64,000 bases of DNA, from the NCBI RefSeq assembly GCF_009497155.1, contig NZ_WINI01000007.1, positions 503,137 to 567,136 of the forward strand. The letters run 5' to 3'. The DNA is from Glaciimonas soli. Lineage in GTDB: Bacteria > Pseudomonadota > Gammaproteobacteria > Burkholderiales > Burkholderiaceae_D. Both the position numbers and the translations under genes were made by a program. Shown piece by piece: positions 9,366-19,056 of the stretch. How positions within the stretch are numbered: the first letter of the stretch is position 1; each line of letters opens with the position of its first letter. The notes under the pieces are model-generated. The model was not told where the DNA came from and ran no database searches. It saw only the letters and a list, made by a program, of their open reading frames with translations.

Positions 9366-10628
9366 ATGCATTTATCTGAATTAAAGGCGTTACACGTCTC
9401 TGCCCTGCTAGAAATGGCAATTGGCCTCGACATTGACAACGCTGCGCGCTTGCGCAAACAAGAACTGATGTTCGCGATTTTGAAAAAACGAGCGAAATCA
9501 GGAGAACAAATTTTTGGCGATGGCGCCCTGGAAGTTTTGCCCGATGGCTTTGGCTTTCTGCGCTCGCCCGACGCCAGCTACATGGCGTCCACTGACGACA
9601 TTTACATTTCACCATCACAAATTCGCCGCTTCAATTTACACACCGGCGATTCAATTGAAGGTGAAGTTCGCACCCCGAAAGATGGCGAACGTTATTTCGC
9701 CCTGGTGAAAGTTGACAAGGTCAACGGCGAATCACCAGAAGCTTCAAAACACAGAATTCTGTTTGAGAACTTAACCCCGCTGCATCCGAACAAGCCGCTG
9801 CAATTAGAGCGCGATATGCGTGGTGAAGAAAATACCACCGGTCGTATCATCGACATGATTGCGCCTATCGGTAAAGGTCAGCGCGGCCTGTTGGTAGCGT
9901 CACCGAAATCCGGTAAATCGGTCATGTTGCAACACATTGCGCATGCAATTACAACCAATCACCCTGACGTTGTCATGATCGTACTGTTGATCGACGAACG
10001 TCCGGAAGAAGTGACTGAAATGCAGCGCTCCGTCCGCGGCGAAGTGGTGGCATCGACTTTTGATGAACCGGCCACACGTCACGTTCAAGTCGCCGAAATG
10101 GTGCTTGAAAAAGCCAAGCGCCTGGTTGAAATGAAAAAAGATGTGGTGATTCTGCTCGATTCGATCACCCGTCTCGCACGCGCTTACAACACCGTCATCC
10201 CGGCATCCGGCAAAGTATTGACAGGTGGTGTTGACGCCAACGCGCTGCAACGTCCAAAGCGCTTCTTCGGAGCAGCACGTAATGTCGAAGAAGGTGGATC
10301 GTTGACGATCATTGCCACGGCGCTGATCGAAACTGGCAGCCGTATGGATGATGTGATTTACGAAGAATTCAAAGGTACCGGCAACATGGAGGTCCATCTG
10401 GAGCGCCGCCTCGCTGAGAAGCGCGTTTATCCAGCGATCAACCTCAACAAATCCGGTACACGCCGCGAAGAATTGTTGATCAAGCCTGATCAGTTGCAAA
10501 AAATCTGGGTACTGCGCAAATTACTATATAGCATGGATGAAATCGAAGCGATGGAATTCATCCTCGACAAAATCAAAGCGACAAAGACCAATCTGGAATT
10601 TTTCGACATGATGCGTCGCGGTGGTTAA
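9366..10628 (+). CDS. rho: Transcription termination factor Rho
   Basis: This 420-residue hexameric RNA-dependent ATPase terminates transcription. The N-terminal Rho-N helical domain ([18 protein letters not shown]) is followed by the cold-shock-like RNA-binding fold with DGFGFLR at 60-66. The ATPase domain has Walker A SPKSGKS at 179-185 and Walker [17 protein letters not shown]. Length equals the E. coli protein (419). The P-loop carries Ser where E. coli has Thr at its end, a conservative change. The leader from 9208 has no strong ribosome site. A Rho-independent terminator follows at 10652-10687. Confidence 0.97.
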   Translation: MHLSELKALHVSALLEMAIGLDIDNAARLRKQELMFAILKKRAKSGEQIFGDGALEVLPDGFGFLRSPDASYMASTDDIYISPSQIRRFNLHTGDSIEGEVRTPKDGERYFALVKVDKVNGESPEASKHRILFENLTPLHPNKPLQLERDMRGEENTTGRIIDMIAPIGKGQRGLLVASPKSGKSVMLQHIAHAITTNHPDVVMIVLLIDERPEEVTEMQRSVRGEVVASTFDEPATRHVQVAEMVLEKAKRLVEMKKDVVILLDSITRLARAYNTVIPASGKVLTGGVDANALQRPKRFFGAARNVEEGGSLTIIATALIETGSRMDDVIYEEFKGTGNMEVHLERRLAEKRVYPAINLNKSGTRREELLIKPDQLQKIWVLRKLLYSMDEIEAMEFILDKIKATKTNLEFFDMMRRGG

Positions 10629-10651
10629 GCACCAGGCACATTGGTGATCAG

Positions 10652-10687
10652 CGGGAGTAAGCACTTGTGGCTTGTTCCCGTTTTTTG
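10652..10687 (+). terminator. Rho-independent terminator after rho
   Basis: A CGGGA(GT)AAGC arm pairs with GGCTTGTTCCCG, and six T residues follow immediately at 10681-10686. Confidence 0.85.
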
Positions 10688-10875
10688 TTACGAAGATCAA
10701 TCACAGATTTTTTTCAGAGCTGACTAGCTCAGCAAAAAGTCTGGCGCAAACAAACAGAAGTAAGGCAGGTATGGTATTTTGCGTAAAGCTCAATCGAAGC
10801 TGGCACTGACCATAAAAAATGGCTAAATATCATCTTTATCCGCCCTCCTTTGACCATTAAAAAATCAGAGACATC

Positions 10876-12180
10876 ATGGCAAACACTAATACTAAACAAT
10901 CAAAAATCGGCACTGTGCTGCGAGTTACCAGCGGCAATTTCATGGAGATGTTCGATTTCTTCCTGTTCGGGTTCTACGCAACCCACATTGCAAAAACTTT
11001 CTTTCCGGCGACCGATGAATTTGCGTCGCTGATGATGACTTTCATGACGTTTGGTGCAGGCTTTTTGATGCGACCATTGGGTGCCATTATTCTCGGTACT
11101 TATGTCGACCGCATTGGCCGCCGCAAAGGCTTGATCGTCACGCTGGCGCTAATGGCTTTAGGGACCATGCTAATCGCCTTCGTTCCGGGGTATGCAACCA
11201 TTGGCTATCTGGCACCAATTTTAGTGTTGACGGGACGGCTGTTGCAAGGCTTCTCAGCTGGTGTCGAGCTGGGCGGTGTATCGGTTTATTTGTCCGAAAT
11301 GGCGACACCAGGTCACAAAGGTTTTTATGTGAGCTGGCAATCTGCCAGTCAACAGGTAGCAATTATCGTCGCAGCAGCATTAGGCTACGCTTTACAAGTC
11401 AATCTGGAACCAGCGCAAATTGCTGATTGGGGATGGCGCGTTCCTTTCTTTATCGGCTGCATGATCGTTCCTGTGCTGTTTGTGATTCGCCGCTCACTGC
11501 AAGAAACGGATGAATTTTTAGCGCGCAAACACAAGCCTGATTTACAAGAAATCTTGCACTCAGTGGCAACTAATTGGGGCATTGTTGTTGCTGGGATGAT
11601 GCTGGTCGCCATGACGACTGTTTCGTTCTATCTGATTACCGTCTACACGCCTACTTTCGGCAAATCGGTGCTCAAACTTAGCACCGTTGACGCTTTAGTT
11701 GTCACCTTCTGCGTCGGCATCTCAAATTTCATCTGGTTGCCAATAATGGGAGCCTTATCCGATCGCATCGGACGCCGGCCATTGTTGATCGTGTTTACCG
11801 TATTGACCATTTTGACTGCCTATCCGGCACTATCCTGGCTAGTTGCAGCACCAAGCTTTGATCGTATGTTGATGGTTGAGTTATGGTTGTCGTTTTTATA
11901 TGCCAGTTATAACGGTGCGATGGTGGTTGCATTGACCGAAGTTATGCCGGTGCATGTGCGTACTGTTGGCTTTTCTTTAGCTTACAGTCTGGCAACAGCC
12001 ATCTTTGGCGGATTTACACCAGCCATTGCTACTGGCCTGATTCAATACACAGGAGATAAGGCTGCGCCAGGGATATGGATGACTGCGGCAGCGATTTGTG
12101 GCTTAATTGCAACACTAATCCTCTATCGAAAAAGTGCAATGCCGCAAGACACCGCGACCTATCAACCGACAAGTCACTGA
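10876..12180 (+). CDS. MFS transporter, citrate/tricarballylate-proton symporter type
   Basis: This 434-residue, 12-span major facilitator belongs to the metabolite:H+ symporter family that includes CitA and TcuC. The N-terminal [19 protein letters not shown] is the typical first span of that family. The loop motif [13 protein letters not shown] between spans 2 and 3 and its partner [11 protein letters not shown] in the second half are the MFS loop signatures. [21 protein letters not shown] is the conserved span-4 region of citrate symporters. The likely substrate is citrate or a related tricarboxylate. It stands alone between rho and rpmE2, and no tctABC or tcu genes are nearby, so the substrate is inferred from family resemblance only. 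Confidence 0.8.
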   Translation: MANTNTKQSKIGTVLRVTSGNFMEMFDFFLFGFYATHIAKTFFPATDEFASLMMTFMTFGAGFLMRPLGAIILGTYVDRIGRRKGLIVTLALMALGTMLIAFVPGYATIGYLAPILVLTGRLLQGFSAGVELGGVSVYLSEMATPGHKGFYVSWQSASQQVAIIVAAALGYALQVNLEPAQIADWGWRVPFFIGCMIVPVLFVIRRSLQETDEFLARKHKPDLQEILHSVATNWGIVVAGMMLVAMTTVSFYLITVYTPTFGKSVLKLSTVDALVVTFCVGISNFIWLPIMGALSDRIGRRPLLIVFTVLTILTAYPALSWLVAAPSFDRMLMVELWLSFLYASYNGAMVVALTEVMPVHVRTVGFSLAYSLATAIFGGFTPAIATGLIQYTGDKAAPGIWMTAAAICGLIATLILYRKSAMPQDTATYQPTSH

Positions 12181-12310
12181 CGTCTGGGGATTTTCTACAC
12201 ATTTTGCTGTATAATTTTGCGTTTTCCACCTTGGCAAGTGATATGCAATCGGGTCAAGAAGCAAGACGACCGACGAAGTGCAGATTGGCTACCTAAACTT
12301 AGAGGCAATA

Positions 12311-12580
12311 ATGAAAGACGGCATTCACCCAAATTATCGTGAAGTTTTGTTCAAAGACATGACTTGCGAATTCGAATTCGTTACACGTTCGACTATCCAA
12401 ACACGCGATACAGGAACATTCGAAGGTAAAGAATACCCACTCGTAAAGATTGAGGTTTCGTCGGAATCACACCCGTTCTACACTGGCAACCATAAAATCG
12501 TTGATACAGCTGGTCGTGTTGATAAATTCCGTAAGAAATTTGGTGCAGTTGGCTCGAAAACAGCTATCGCTAACACCTAA
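12311..12580 (+). CDS. rpmE2: 50S ribosomal protein L31 type B (zinc-independent)
   Basis: This 89-residue ribosomal protein is the type B form of L31: it has [12 protein letters not shown], the longer middle segment and the terminal KFRKKFG. It lacks the CXXC zinc ribbon of type A L31, having a single cysteine (TCEF). The ATG at 12311 follows AGAGG; an in-frame upstream start at 12278 is not supported. Zinc-free L31 paralogues are often induced under zinc starvation by Zur, but the TGCAAC-type operator seen before the ABC operon is absent here. A strong terminator follows at 12604. Confidence 0.93.
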   Translation: MKDGIHPNYREVLFKDMTCEFEFVTRSTIQTRDTGTFEGKEYPLVKIEVSSESHPFYTGNHKIVDTAGRVDKFRKKFGAVGSKTAIANT

Positions 12581-12603
12581 TCGCAAATACCTATTTGACG
12601 ATC

Positions 12604-12630
12604 AAAAGGCGGCCTCGGCTGCCTTTTTTG
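12604..12630 (+). terminator. Rho-independent terminator after rpmE2
   Basis: AAAAGGC, a GGCCTCGGCT inner hairpin and GCCTTTTTT form a compact stem with a run of six T. Confidence 0.88.
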
Positions 12631-12858
12631 CTTTTCGGGATAACGCGCCGATTTGAATGCAGAAAATACCTGACGCAAGATATTGCGCCCACTCTGCTCA
12701 ATCTTTACAAACACAATCTATTACAAAAAGATACAGCGTTTTGCGCACACATTCATTACTCTATGCGTGCCAACTAATTTCACCTGCAATTTCACGATGT
12801 GCACCATTTTTTGCGGCACAATACTGCAATTCAACACTAAAAATAAAATCACATCTTG

Positions 12859-14610
12859 ATGAAGCCTGTCCGTCTCCCCGCTTCCGCCACTAGCGCACTG
12901 CCACGCTGGGGTTTATGGGCGCTTGGTTTGCTCTACATTCTGCCCGGACTGTTTGGGCGCGATCCCTGGAAAAATGATGATGCCTCTAGTTTCGGCATCA
13001 TGTGGACCATGGCGCACGGCAATATCAGCGCTTGGTTGGCGCCGCACATTGTCGGCATGCCCATGCCAGAAGAAAGTCCATTGACGTATTGGATAGGTGC
13101 GATCTGCATTAAACTATTCGGCTGGTTATTGGGCGATCCGCTGGCCGCACGACTTTCCATCATCATTTTCTTTTTAATCGGTTCGCTGTCGGTTTGGTAT
13201 GCCACTTATTTGTTGGGCCGTCGCAACGAAGCACAACCATTACGTTTAGCATTTGGCGGGCAACCAGAATCCAAAGATTTTGGCCGGACATTGGCTGACG
13301 GCGCATTTCTGATCTATCTGGGCTGCCTGGGCTTACTTTTGCACAGTCACGAGACGACGGCGAAGAGTTTACAAATGTCGCTGGTCGCCTATGCAATTTA
13401 TCTGGCAGTACGACTATTCGACGTCACCGCGACACCTGACGCAACATCCACACCGCAGAGCCGCCGACTTCGCAGCAGCGCATTACTGGGCGTTGCTTTA
13501 GGTTTGTTGATATTGACGCGAGGCTGGCCCGTTCCGTTGACAATCTTCGTTGGTTTATTCACCTTAGCCTTGCTGCGTGAAAAAGCCATTGCAATACGTT
13601 TGTTAGGCGTTAGTTTGCCGCTTGCCGTCCTGGTTAGTAGCCTATGGTTTATCGCGAGCTACTTATATCTGCCAACGAATAATAATTTCACCAATTGGCA
13701 AAATCAGAACTTGCACCAATTCAGCTGGCCGTCCTGGACAACCCTGGCCTACTATTTCAAATACGGTATCTGGTTTGCATGGCCGGCATGGCCATTTGCA
13801 GGTTGGGCAGTCTATGCCTGGCGCCAACAGCGCAAGGCTTTGCATATTGCATTACCACTGGCCTTTTTCATTAGTCTCAGCATCCTGATCTTATTATCGC
13901 CACACCCTGACGAAGGAATTTTGCTGCCGTTATTACCGCCTTTAATCATTCTGGCAGCATTTGGGTTGCCAACCATGAAGCGCGGTGCAATCAATGCGGT
14001 TGACTGGTTCTCCGTGATGACATTGACCACTTGCGCCGCTTTCATCTGGGTCGGCTGGATCGCCAAAGAAACTGGTTGGCCAGCACAAATTGCAAAGAAT
14101 GCTTACAAGCTCGCGCCGGGCTTTAAACCCGGCTTTAGTACGACTGCTTTGATCGTTGCTATCCTTGGGACAATTTGCTGGATCGTTTTAGTTCATTGGC
14201 GCTTATCCCGCCGCCCTGCTGTATTGTGGCGGGCGGTCGTGCTGTCGTCAGGTGGCGTCGTGTTATGTTGGTTGTTATTAATGACGTTATGGCTGCCATG
14301 GATTAATTATGGCAAAAGCTACGCCGGCGTAGCACACCAAATTGAGCAGAATCTGCCCGACGTCAAACAATGCGTCAGCACCAATGTAGGGCCGGCACAA
14401 CGCGCTTCATTCGCTTATTTTGGCAATGTCCCGTTCGCCGAATTTACGCAAGAGCGTTGCGACTTTTTGCTTTACCAGGATAGCAACATCAACAAGAGCG
14501 ATGACAATATCTGGCGTCAATTCAATGGCCGTTGGAAGTTGCTATGGACCGGACGCCGGCCCTCTGATCGCGATGAACGCTTCCGCCTGTATCAACGCAT
14601 GGGTAATTGA
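12859..14610 (+). CDS. Membrane glycosyltransferase, GT39/ArnT-like (PMT_2 superfamily)
   Basis: This protein of about 583 residues is a polytopic inner-membrane enzyme of the GT-C type, which uses polyprenyl-linked sugars on the periplasmic side. Near the N-terminus GRDPWKNDDASSFG holds the acidic motif of the first periplasmic loop expected in ArnT/PMT enzymes. The PEESPLTYWIGA segment fits the family's PPLYYW-like region. Ten or more hydrophobic spans follow, and the C-terminal 120 residues are soluble and contain a cysteine pair (KQCVS, ERCDF). The start is taken as the ATG at 12859; a TTG precedes it. The acceptor (lipid A, glycan or protein) cannot be told from sequence. Confidence 0.75.
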   Translation: MKPVRLPASATSALPRWGLWALGLLYILPGLFGRDPWKNDDASSFGIMWTMAHGNISAWLAPHIVGMPMPEESPLTYWIGAICIKLFGWLLGDPLAARLSIIIFFLIGSLSVWYATYLLGRRNEAQPLRLAFGGQPESKDFGRTLADGAFLIYLGCLGLLLHSHETTAKSLQMSLVAYAIYLAVRLFDVTATPDATSTPQSRRLRSSALLGVALGLLILTRGWPVPLTIFVGLFTLALLREKAIAIRLLGVSLPLAVLVSSLWFIASYLYLPTNNNFTNWQNQNLHQFSWPSWTTLAYYFKYGIWFAWPAWPFAGWAVYAWRQQRKALHIALPLAFFISLSILILLSPHPDEGILLPLLPPLIILAAFGLPTMKRGAINAVDWFSVMTLTTCAAFIWVGWIAKETGWPAQIAKNAYKLAPGFKPGFSTTALIVAILGTICWIVLVHWRLSRRPAVLWRAVVLSSGGVVLCWLLLMTLWLPWINYGKSYAGVAHQIEQNLPDVKQCVSTNVGPAQRASFAYFGNVPFAEFTQERCDFLLYQDSNINKSDDNIWRQFNGRWKLLWTGRRPSDRDERFRLYQRMGN

Positions 14611-14662
14611 CAAAACTCGCTCTGAAGCAAAACCGGAAGTGATGAGATAATGCATCTATTCT

Positions 14663-16126
14663 TTGCATTACCTCATCAACAAAGTCGAGCTCAATATTAC
14701 CTCCTCATCTTCGTACGCTTCTAACCCCCATACCCTACGTTCTTACACGCTGCGTATCGTCGCGCTTGCCTGGCCGATTTTGATTAGTCAAATCGCACTG
14801 GTACTCAACGGCGTGATCGACACCGCGATGACCTCGCGATTTTCCGCAACAGACCTCGCCGCACTGGCATTAGGCGGAGCAATTTATATCAGCGTGTTCG
14901 TCGGCTTGAGTGGTGTGACACAAGCTTTGTCGCCCACGATCGGCCAACTTTATGGCGGGCAAAAATTGAAGGAAATTGGTTATCAAGTCAAGCAAGGTAC
15001 CTGGCTCGCACTCGGTTTGTCGCTGCTAGGCTGCATTCCTTTATTGTTTCCCCATATTTTCCTGACGGTCGCCCATGCCTCACCCGTCTTGATGGAAAAA
15101 GCTACCCTGTATTTGCATATCCTTGTCCCCGCATTGCCGGCAACCCTGGCGTTTAATGTCTACGTCGCTTTAAATACGGCCGTTTCACGACCAAAAATGG
15201 TGACGGCACTCAAAGTCAGCGGCGTGCTACTGAAATTTCCCCTCAATGCGTTGTTCATTTTCGGTAGTTCGACTTTAGGCATTCCCGCTTTTGGTGGTCC
15301 GGGTTGTGCAATCGCCACCACCATCATCTCCTGGTTAATGCTGTTGGCTGCATGCCTAATACTCCGTCACAACGGTTTTTACAAGCAGTTCGCCTTATTC
15401 CACAGCGGTTTTGTCAGACCGCATTGGCAAGCGCAACGCGCATTATTGAAATTAGGAATCCCCATCGGGATGAGTTATTTCATTGAAGTCACTGCGTTCA
15501 CTTGCATGGCGATTTTTATTGCGCGCCTCGGTGAAATTGCCGTCTCCGGCCATCAAATCACCGCCAATTTCGCTGCTGTCTTGTATATGCTACCGGTATC
15601 CATTGGCGTAGCAACCAGCATCTTGGTCGCACAATTAATTGGCGCACGCGATATGCATCAGGCCCGACGCGTTGGCTATTCAGGAATTTTGTTAGCAGCG
15701 CTGTCATCTGCCGCACTAGGCGTCATCATTTATTTGGCGCGTGAAACGATCATCCGTGCTTACACTCCCAATGAAGCGATCATTGCCGCCGCCATGCCGC
15801 TATTCGTGTTCATTGGTTTCTATCAAATATTCGACGCGACACAATGCAGCACGGCTGCTGTGTTACGCGCGTATAAAGTTGCGGTCATTCCCACCGTTAT
15901 TTATGCCGTATCCCTGTGGGGAGTCGGTTTGGTGCTCGGCTATATTCTTGGCCTTGATCCATTTGGCATCAGCCCTGCAGCATTACATGGCGCCAAGGGC
16001 TTTTGGATGGGCAATAGCGCCAGCATTGCGCTGGTTGCCATCAGTTTGCTATTTTATTTACACAGAGTGCAACGCAAGATCACCGCAAATGGCTACTTCC
16101 CGGTAGGAAAAGCAGTGCAGCAATGA
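14663..16126 (+). CDS. MATE family efflux transporter (NorM-like)
   Basis: This 487-residue, 12-span antiporter of the MATE family probably exports cationic drugs or metabolites in exchange for Na+ or H+. The opening ALAWPILISQIALVLNGVID is typical of NorM, followed by TAMTSRFSATDLAALALG and GLSGVTQALSPTIGQLYGG. The second half carries GHQITANFAAVLYMLPVSIG, another family signature. The start is uncertain: the first in-frame candidate is TTG at 14663, with no good ribosome site, and the first convincing membrane segment begins about residue 29. It lies 50 bases after the glycosyltransferase gene and may be co-transcribed with it. Confidence 0.85.
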   Translation: MHYLINKVELNITSSSSYASNPHTLRSYTLRIVALAWPILISQIALVLNGVIDTAMTSRFSATDLAALALGGAIYISVFVGLSGVTQALSPTIGQLYGGQKLKEIGYQVKQGTWLALGLSLLGCIPLLFPHIFLTVAHASPVLMEKATLYLHILVPALPATLAFNVYVALNTAVSRPKMVTALKVSGVLLKFPLNALFIFGSSTLGIPAFGGPGCAIATTIISWLMLLAACLILRHNGFYKQFALFHSGFVRPHWQAQRALLKLGIPIGMSYFIEVTAFTCMAIFIARLGEIAVSGHQITANFAAVLYMLPVSIGVATSILVAQLIGARDMHQARRVGYSGILLAALSSAALGVIIYLARETIIRAYTPNEAIIAAAMPLFVFIGFYQIFDATQCSTAAVLRAYKVAVIPTVIYAVSLWGVGLVLGYILGLDPFGISPAALHGAKGFWMGNSASIALVAISLLFYLHRVQRKITANGYFPVGKAVQQ

Positions 16127-16252
16127 TAAGAACACGCAGTGCGGAATGCCATGCAAGAAGCAACGATCCACATTTTGATTAAAAAAATTGATTTGAGTGA
16201 TAAAACCTATTGCTCTGTAAAAGCAATTGGTCCATAATAGCGACCTTGCGTT

Positions 16253-16337
16253 GCCCGGGTGGTGGAATTGGTAGACGCACGGGACTCAAAATCCCGCGCC
16301 GCAAGGCGTGCCGGTTCGATTCCGGCCCCGGGCACCA
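16253..16337 (+). tRNA. tRNA-Leu (anticodon CAA)
   Basis: The 85-base gene includes an encoded CCA. The acceptor arms GCCCGGG and CCCGGGC pair perfectly. The anticodon loop is CTCAAAA with CAA in the centre, flanked by the stem GGGA/TCCC. A long variable arm (class II) is present, and the T-loop reads GGTTCGATTCC. A terminator follows. Confidence 0.97.
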
Positions 16338-16347
16338 ACTAGATTAT

Positions 16348-16373
16348 AGGCTTCCAGATTGGAAGCCTTTTTC
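16348..16373 (+). terminator. Terminator after tRNA-Leu
   Basis: AGGCTTCCA pairs with TGGAAGCCT around a GAT loop, followed by TTTTTCTTTT. Confidence 0.9.
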
Positions 16374-16449
16374 TTTTGTGAAGCAGTTTTATTCTCGGCT
16401 ATATTGCAGCGAATTCTTCTCTTTAATTCGCTGCCAAATCAACCCATCA

Positions 16450-16824
16450 TCAAGCGGCAGCTTTAGCTGGAATACTTTCCCAGCGCACGCTGCGCACACT
16501 TTTTTCCAAACCTAAACGTGTCACCAATTGCACAACCTTCGCGCGTTCAGCAATCGTGCATAAGATTTCCACCGCGATATTGGTGAGATTACCTTTTCCG
16601 ACCAATTTGCTGTGCTGATACTGCACCACATACGCATGAAGTAATTCTTGCGTCATCAATTGCTCGACGTGGGCAGCATCATCGGTGTGACATAAGACCA
16701 GTATCTTGTATGGAAGACGCGCGTCTGCCTGCTCTGTTTTATAACGTGTTGGGGCTGCTGAATTCGTTGCATTGACGAACGGCAGATGCATTTTGAAGAA
16801 TTTTTCCCATTTATCCAAGATCAT
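16450..16824 (-). CDS. Stand-alone ACT-like domain protein resembling the MgtC C-terminus
   Basis: This 124-residue soluble protein has no membrane segment. Residues about 41-120 align by eye with the C-terminal cytosolic domain of MgtC encoded just upstream: both show a hydrophobic strand plus C-x2-DD, a central VQ-x2-HS, a GN, and a closing VxR-x2-LE-x2-V-x-S-x-RW. The N-terminal 40 residues are unrelated. It lies 39 bases after mgtC on the same strand and is probably in the same operon. A separate copy of the regulatory domain could bind MgtC or compete for its ligand, but no function is known to me. The nearly identical closing motif makes common ancestry likely. Confidence 0.65.
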   Translation of the reverse strand: MILDKWEKFFKMHLPFVNATNSAAPTRYKTEQADARLPYKILVLCHTDDAAHVEQLMTQELLHAYVVQYQHSKLVGKGNLTNIAVEILCTIAERAKVVQLVTRLGLEKSVRSVRWESIPAKAAA

Positions 16825-16863
16825 ATTGATACTCCTTACTTAACTAACTTTTTAACCAAATTT

Positions 16864-17571
16864 TTATATTTCTATATCGCTGAGCACTGCCCAGCGCGCA
16901 GAACTAACTCCCGGCTCCAAACTGACACGACTGACAATCTGCTCAAGCTGCGAATGATTGCTCGGTGACATAATCAGATCCGCACGCACCTCCAACTGAT
17001 TACCCGATGGCATGTCTTCGCTGTGCAGTGATTGCACGATTAAATGCGGCATGCTATTGAGCATATTCAGAATCAAGGTACGCACACTTACCTCATCATC
17101 CGGTCGACAAATGATGGATAGGCGATACACTTGCTCGACTTCTGTCGCTGTATGCAGGCCGCGACTATCAAGAAAATGCGAAACGCTACGCAATAAAACG
17201 TTAGTACCAAGAATCGCCCCGGCACCAATTGCCGCCTCAAGCGGATGTCCCAACCCACAGAACACACCTACAGCAGCCGAGCACCATAAAGTAGCCGCCG
17301 TATTCAAGCCGCGCACACTTCCACCTTCACGCATGATGACGCCAGCACCCAAAAAGCCGATACCCGAAACCACGTAAGAGGCAATCCGCATCGCGCCGGC
17401 AGGATCATCCGTTTGAAATTGCGATAGCATCACAAACAACGATGCCCCTATCGCGACCAAAGCATTGGTACGCAAACCCGCCATACGCTGACGCATCTGG
17501 CGCTCAGCGCCAATTAAACCGCCTAATGTGAGAGCGAGTAATACTCGCAACGTAAAATCTTGCCACGCCAT
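16864..17571 (-). CDS. mgtC: MgtC/SapB family membrane protein
   Basis: This 235-residue inner-membrane protein has four to five N-terminal spans (LLALTLGGLIGAERQMRQRMAGLRTNAL is the MgtC signature) followed by an ACT-like cytosolic domain from about residue 150. MgtC proteins support growth in low magnesium and inhibit F-type ATP synthase in some pathogens. The family name is certain, the role here inferred. The ATG at 17571 has AAAGG eight bases upstream; a GTG at 17580 is less likely. The gene is preceded by a 515-base spacer long enough for leader regulation, and followed by the stand-alone domain gene. Confidence 0.9.
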   Translation of the reverse strand: MAWQDFTLRVLLALTLGGLIGAERQMRQRMAGLRTNALVAIGASLFVMLSQFQTDDPAGAMRIASYVVSGIGFLGAGVIMREGGSVRGLNTAATLWCSAAVGVFCGLGHPLEAAIGAGAILGTNVLLRSVSHFLDSRGLHTATEVEQVYRLSIICRPDDEVSVRTLILNMLNSMPHLIVQSLHSEDMPSGNQLEVRADLIMSPSNHSQLEQIVSRVSLEPGVSSARWAVLSDIEI

Positions 17572-18096
17572 GCTTAACACCTTTGCTTTTAATTAGTAAT
17601 TACGCAAACCGCTCCAAAGACATGTCATCCCAGACAGTACAGAGGTACAGCAAGGCGACATAACGACACCGGAGCAATTTTGCACAAGTACTACGAATGT
17701 CATGTTGATATAACGCCATACAACACATTAGGTGCACAAATTAAATGGCCACACAATGCATTACTATGACGCAACAGCATAACAGCCCGAACAAACGAGA
17801 CATGCCAGACAAGGCAAAATTCACGCAATGATCGAGATTAAGATAAAAATAAGAAGGATGGGGGTATTACGATGGCGATAAAAAATCTGAATCACCGAGA
17901 TACTACAGCGCACAATTCGTAAGCTGTAGCGGGAGAGAACCTGCCAGGACTTAGATGAATTGTGACGAGCTGCGCGCCCATCCACTGATACTAGAACAAC
18001 TGTCCAAAATCGGTTCCCCGAAAAATATGATGCGTGCAGTATAAATATTAAGGGTTTTTTTGTCAATAAAAACAGGCAATAAGCAAGTAAATTCTA
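17572..18096. other. Long intergenic region between mgtC and tcdA
   Basis: This 525-base spacer has no convincing gene. Its central part (17856-17983) has strong nested inverted repeats and is listed separately. The rest contains AT-rich stretches near 17581 and 18040-18075, including a run of seven T at 18056-18062. The mgtC promoter and leader must lie in the left part; I found no recognisable magnesium riboswitch. Confidence 0.5.
17856..17983. other. Structured intergenic element, candidate noncoding RNA
   Basis: The outer arms GGATGGG (17856-17862) and CCCATCC (17977-17983) would close a 128-base structure. Inside, CTACAGC (17903-17909) pairs perfectly with GCTGTAG (17923-17929). CACAATTC (17911-17918), in the loop of that hairpin, is also the exact complement of GAATTGTG (17957-17964). 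The loop sequence can therefore choose between two partners, as in a pseudoknot or a switch. The strand is undetermined. It does not match the riboswitches, 6S, SRP or RNase P RNAs I know. Confidence 0.45.
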
Positions 18097-18948
18097 CTAA
18101 TTACGCATAGCATCAACAGCCAACTGTTGTAAAACGTACGCAGATGCGACCAGGCCAAAACTAGCAGTAACAACCACCGCAGAGCCATAACCGGCACAAT
18201 TCAAACCCGCCACACCGACAACTGGTGCGCCTTCGACGGCACAAACTTCTGCGCTAACCGGCATGCGCAATGGCTCGGTAGAAAACACTGCATCTATTCC
18301 AAATTTACTTTTATCGCCACGCGGAAACTTATGCTCTGAACGCAGTAATTTACGTACCTTTGCCAGCAATGGCTCTTGTTCTGTTTTGGCTAAATCACGC
18401 ACAGCGATCTGCGTCGGATCAATCTGCCCACCGGCACTACCAATGGTAATCAAACGAATTTGATGAGCGCGGCAATAGGCGATAAGCGCCGTTTTAGCTC
18501 GAACGTTATCGATTGCATCAATGACGTAATCGTATTGCTTGTCTTTAAGCATCTCGGCGACATTATCTGGCGTTATAAAATCTTCAATTTCTTTCACGTC
18601 ACAATAAGGATTGATTTGATGGATACGTTGCGCCAAAGCCGTCACCTTGGCCATGCCCAGCGTATCCGTCAGCGCATGAATCTGACGATTGACGTTGGAC
18701 TCTGCCAGATTGTCCAGATCGATCAGCGTCAAATGGCCAATCGCGCTACGTGCCAATGCCTCCACCGCCCATGAACCAACTCCTCCCACCCCAATCACAC
18801 ACACATGCGCCTGGCGAAAACGCGCCAAAGCTGGCGCGCCATACAAACGTGCAATGCCGCCAAAACGACGGTCAAAATCGATTTCATCCTCAATAAGAGA
18901 GGATGCGGATATTTCAGGAGAAGTTACTGTGGAGGAAGGTAAAGGCAT
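18097..18948 (-). CDS. tcdA: tRNA threonylcarbamoyladenosine dehydratase TcdA (CsdL)
   Basis: This 283-residue E1-like enzyme cyclises N6-threonylcarbamoyladenosine at position 37 of ANN-decoding tRNAs to ct6A using ATP. The ThiF fold is shown by VIGVGGVGSWAVEALARS (nucleotide-binding glycine loop) followed by DLDNLAESNVNRQ, the E1 signature that contacts ATP. RFGGIARLYG near residue 28 is the usual TcdA opening. It shares a pathway with the Sua5 protein at 23.7 kb, which makes the t6A precursor. The first 25 residues are Ser/Glu-rich and weakly conserved, so a later start is possible. Confidence 0.9.
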   Translation of the reverse strand: MPLPSSTVTSPEISASSLIEDEIDFDRRFGGIARLYGAPALARFRQAHVCVIGVGGVGSWAVEALARSAIGHLTLIDLDNLAESNVNRQIHALTDTLGMAKVTALAQRIHQINPYCDVKEIEDFITPDNVAEMLKDKQYDYVIDAIDNVRAKTALIAYCRAHQIRLITIGSAGGQIDPTQIAVRDLAKTEQEPLLAKVRKLLRSEHKFPRGDKSKFGIDAVFSTEPLRMPVSAEVCAVEGAPVVGVAGLNCAGYGSAVVVTASFGLVASAYVLQQLAVDAMRN

Positions 18949-19056
18949 AATGACTCAGAAGTATAAACAACAGGATTGACGCATTTTACACAGGCTAGCT
19001 GCTAGTGTTTTATTATGCTTAATTACAGATGTGAATTTACAAGAGGCCACACCGTC

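Noticed and set aside
16253-16337. tRNA-Leu as an integration site
   Set aside because: No second copy of the tRNA 3' end and no integrase or phage gene is present in the window.
17821-18066. 81-aa minus-strand frame between mgtC and tcdA
   Set aside because: It crosses the structured element, has irregular composition and no ribosome site or recognisable motif.
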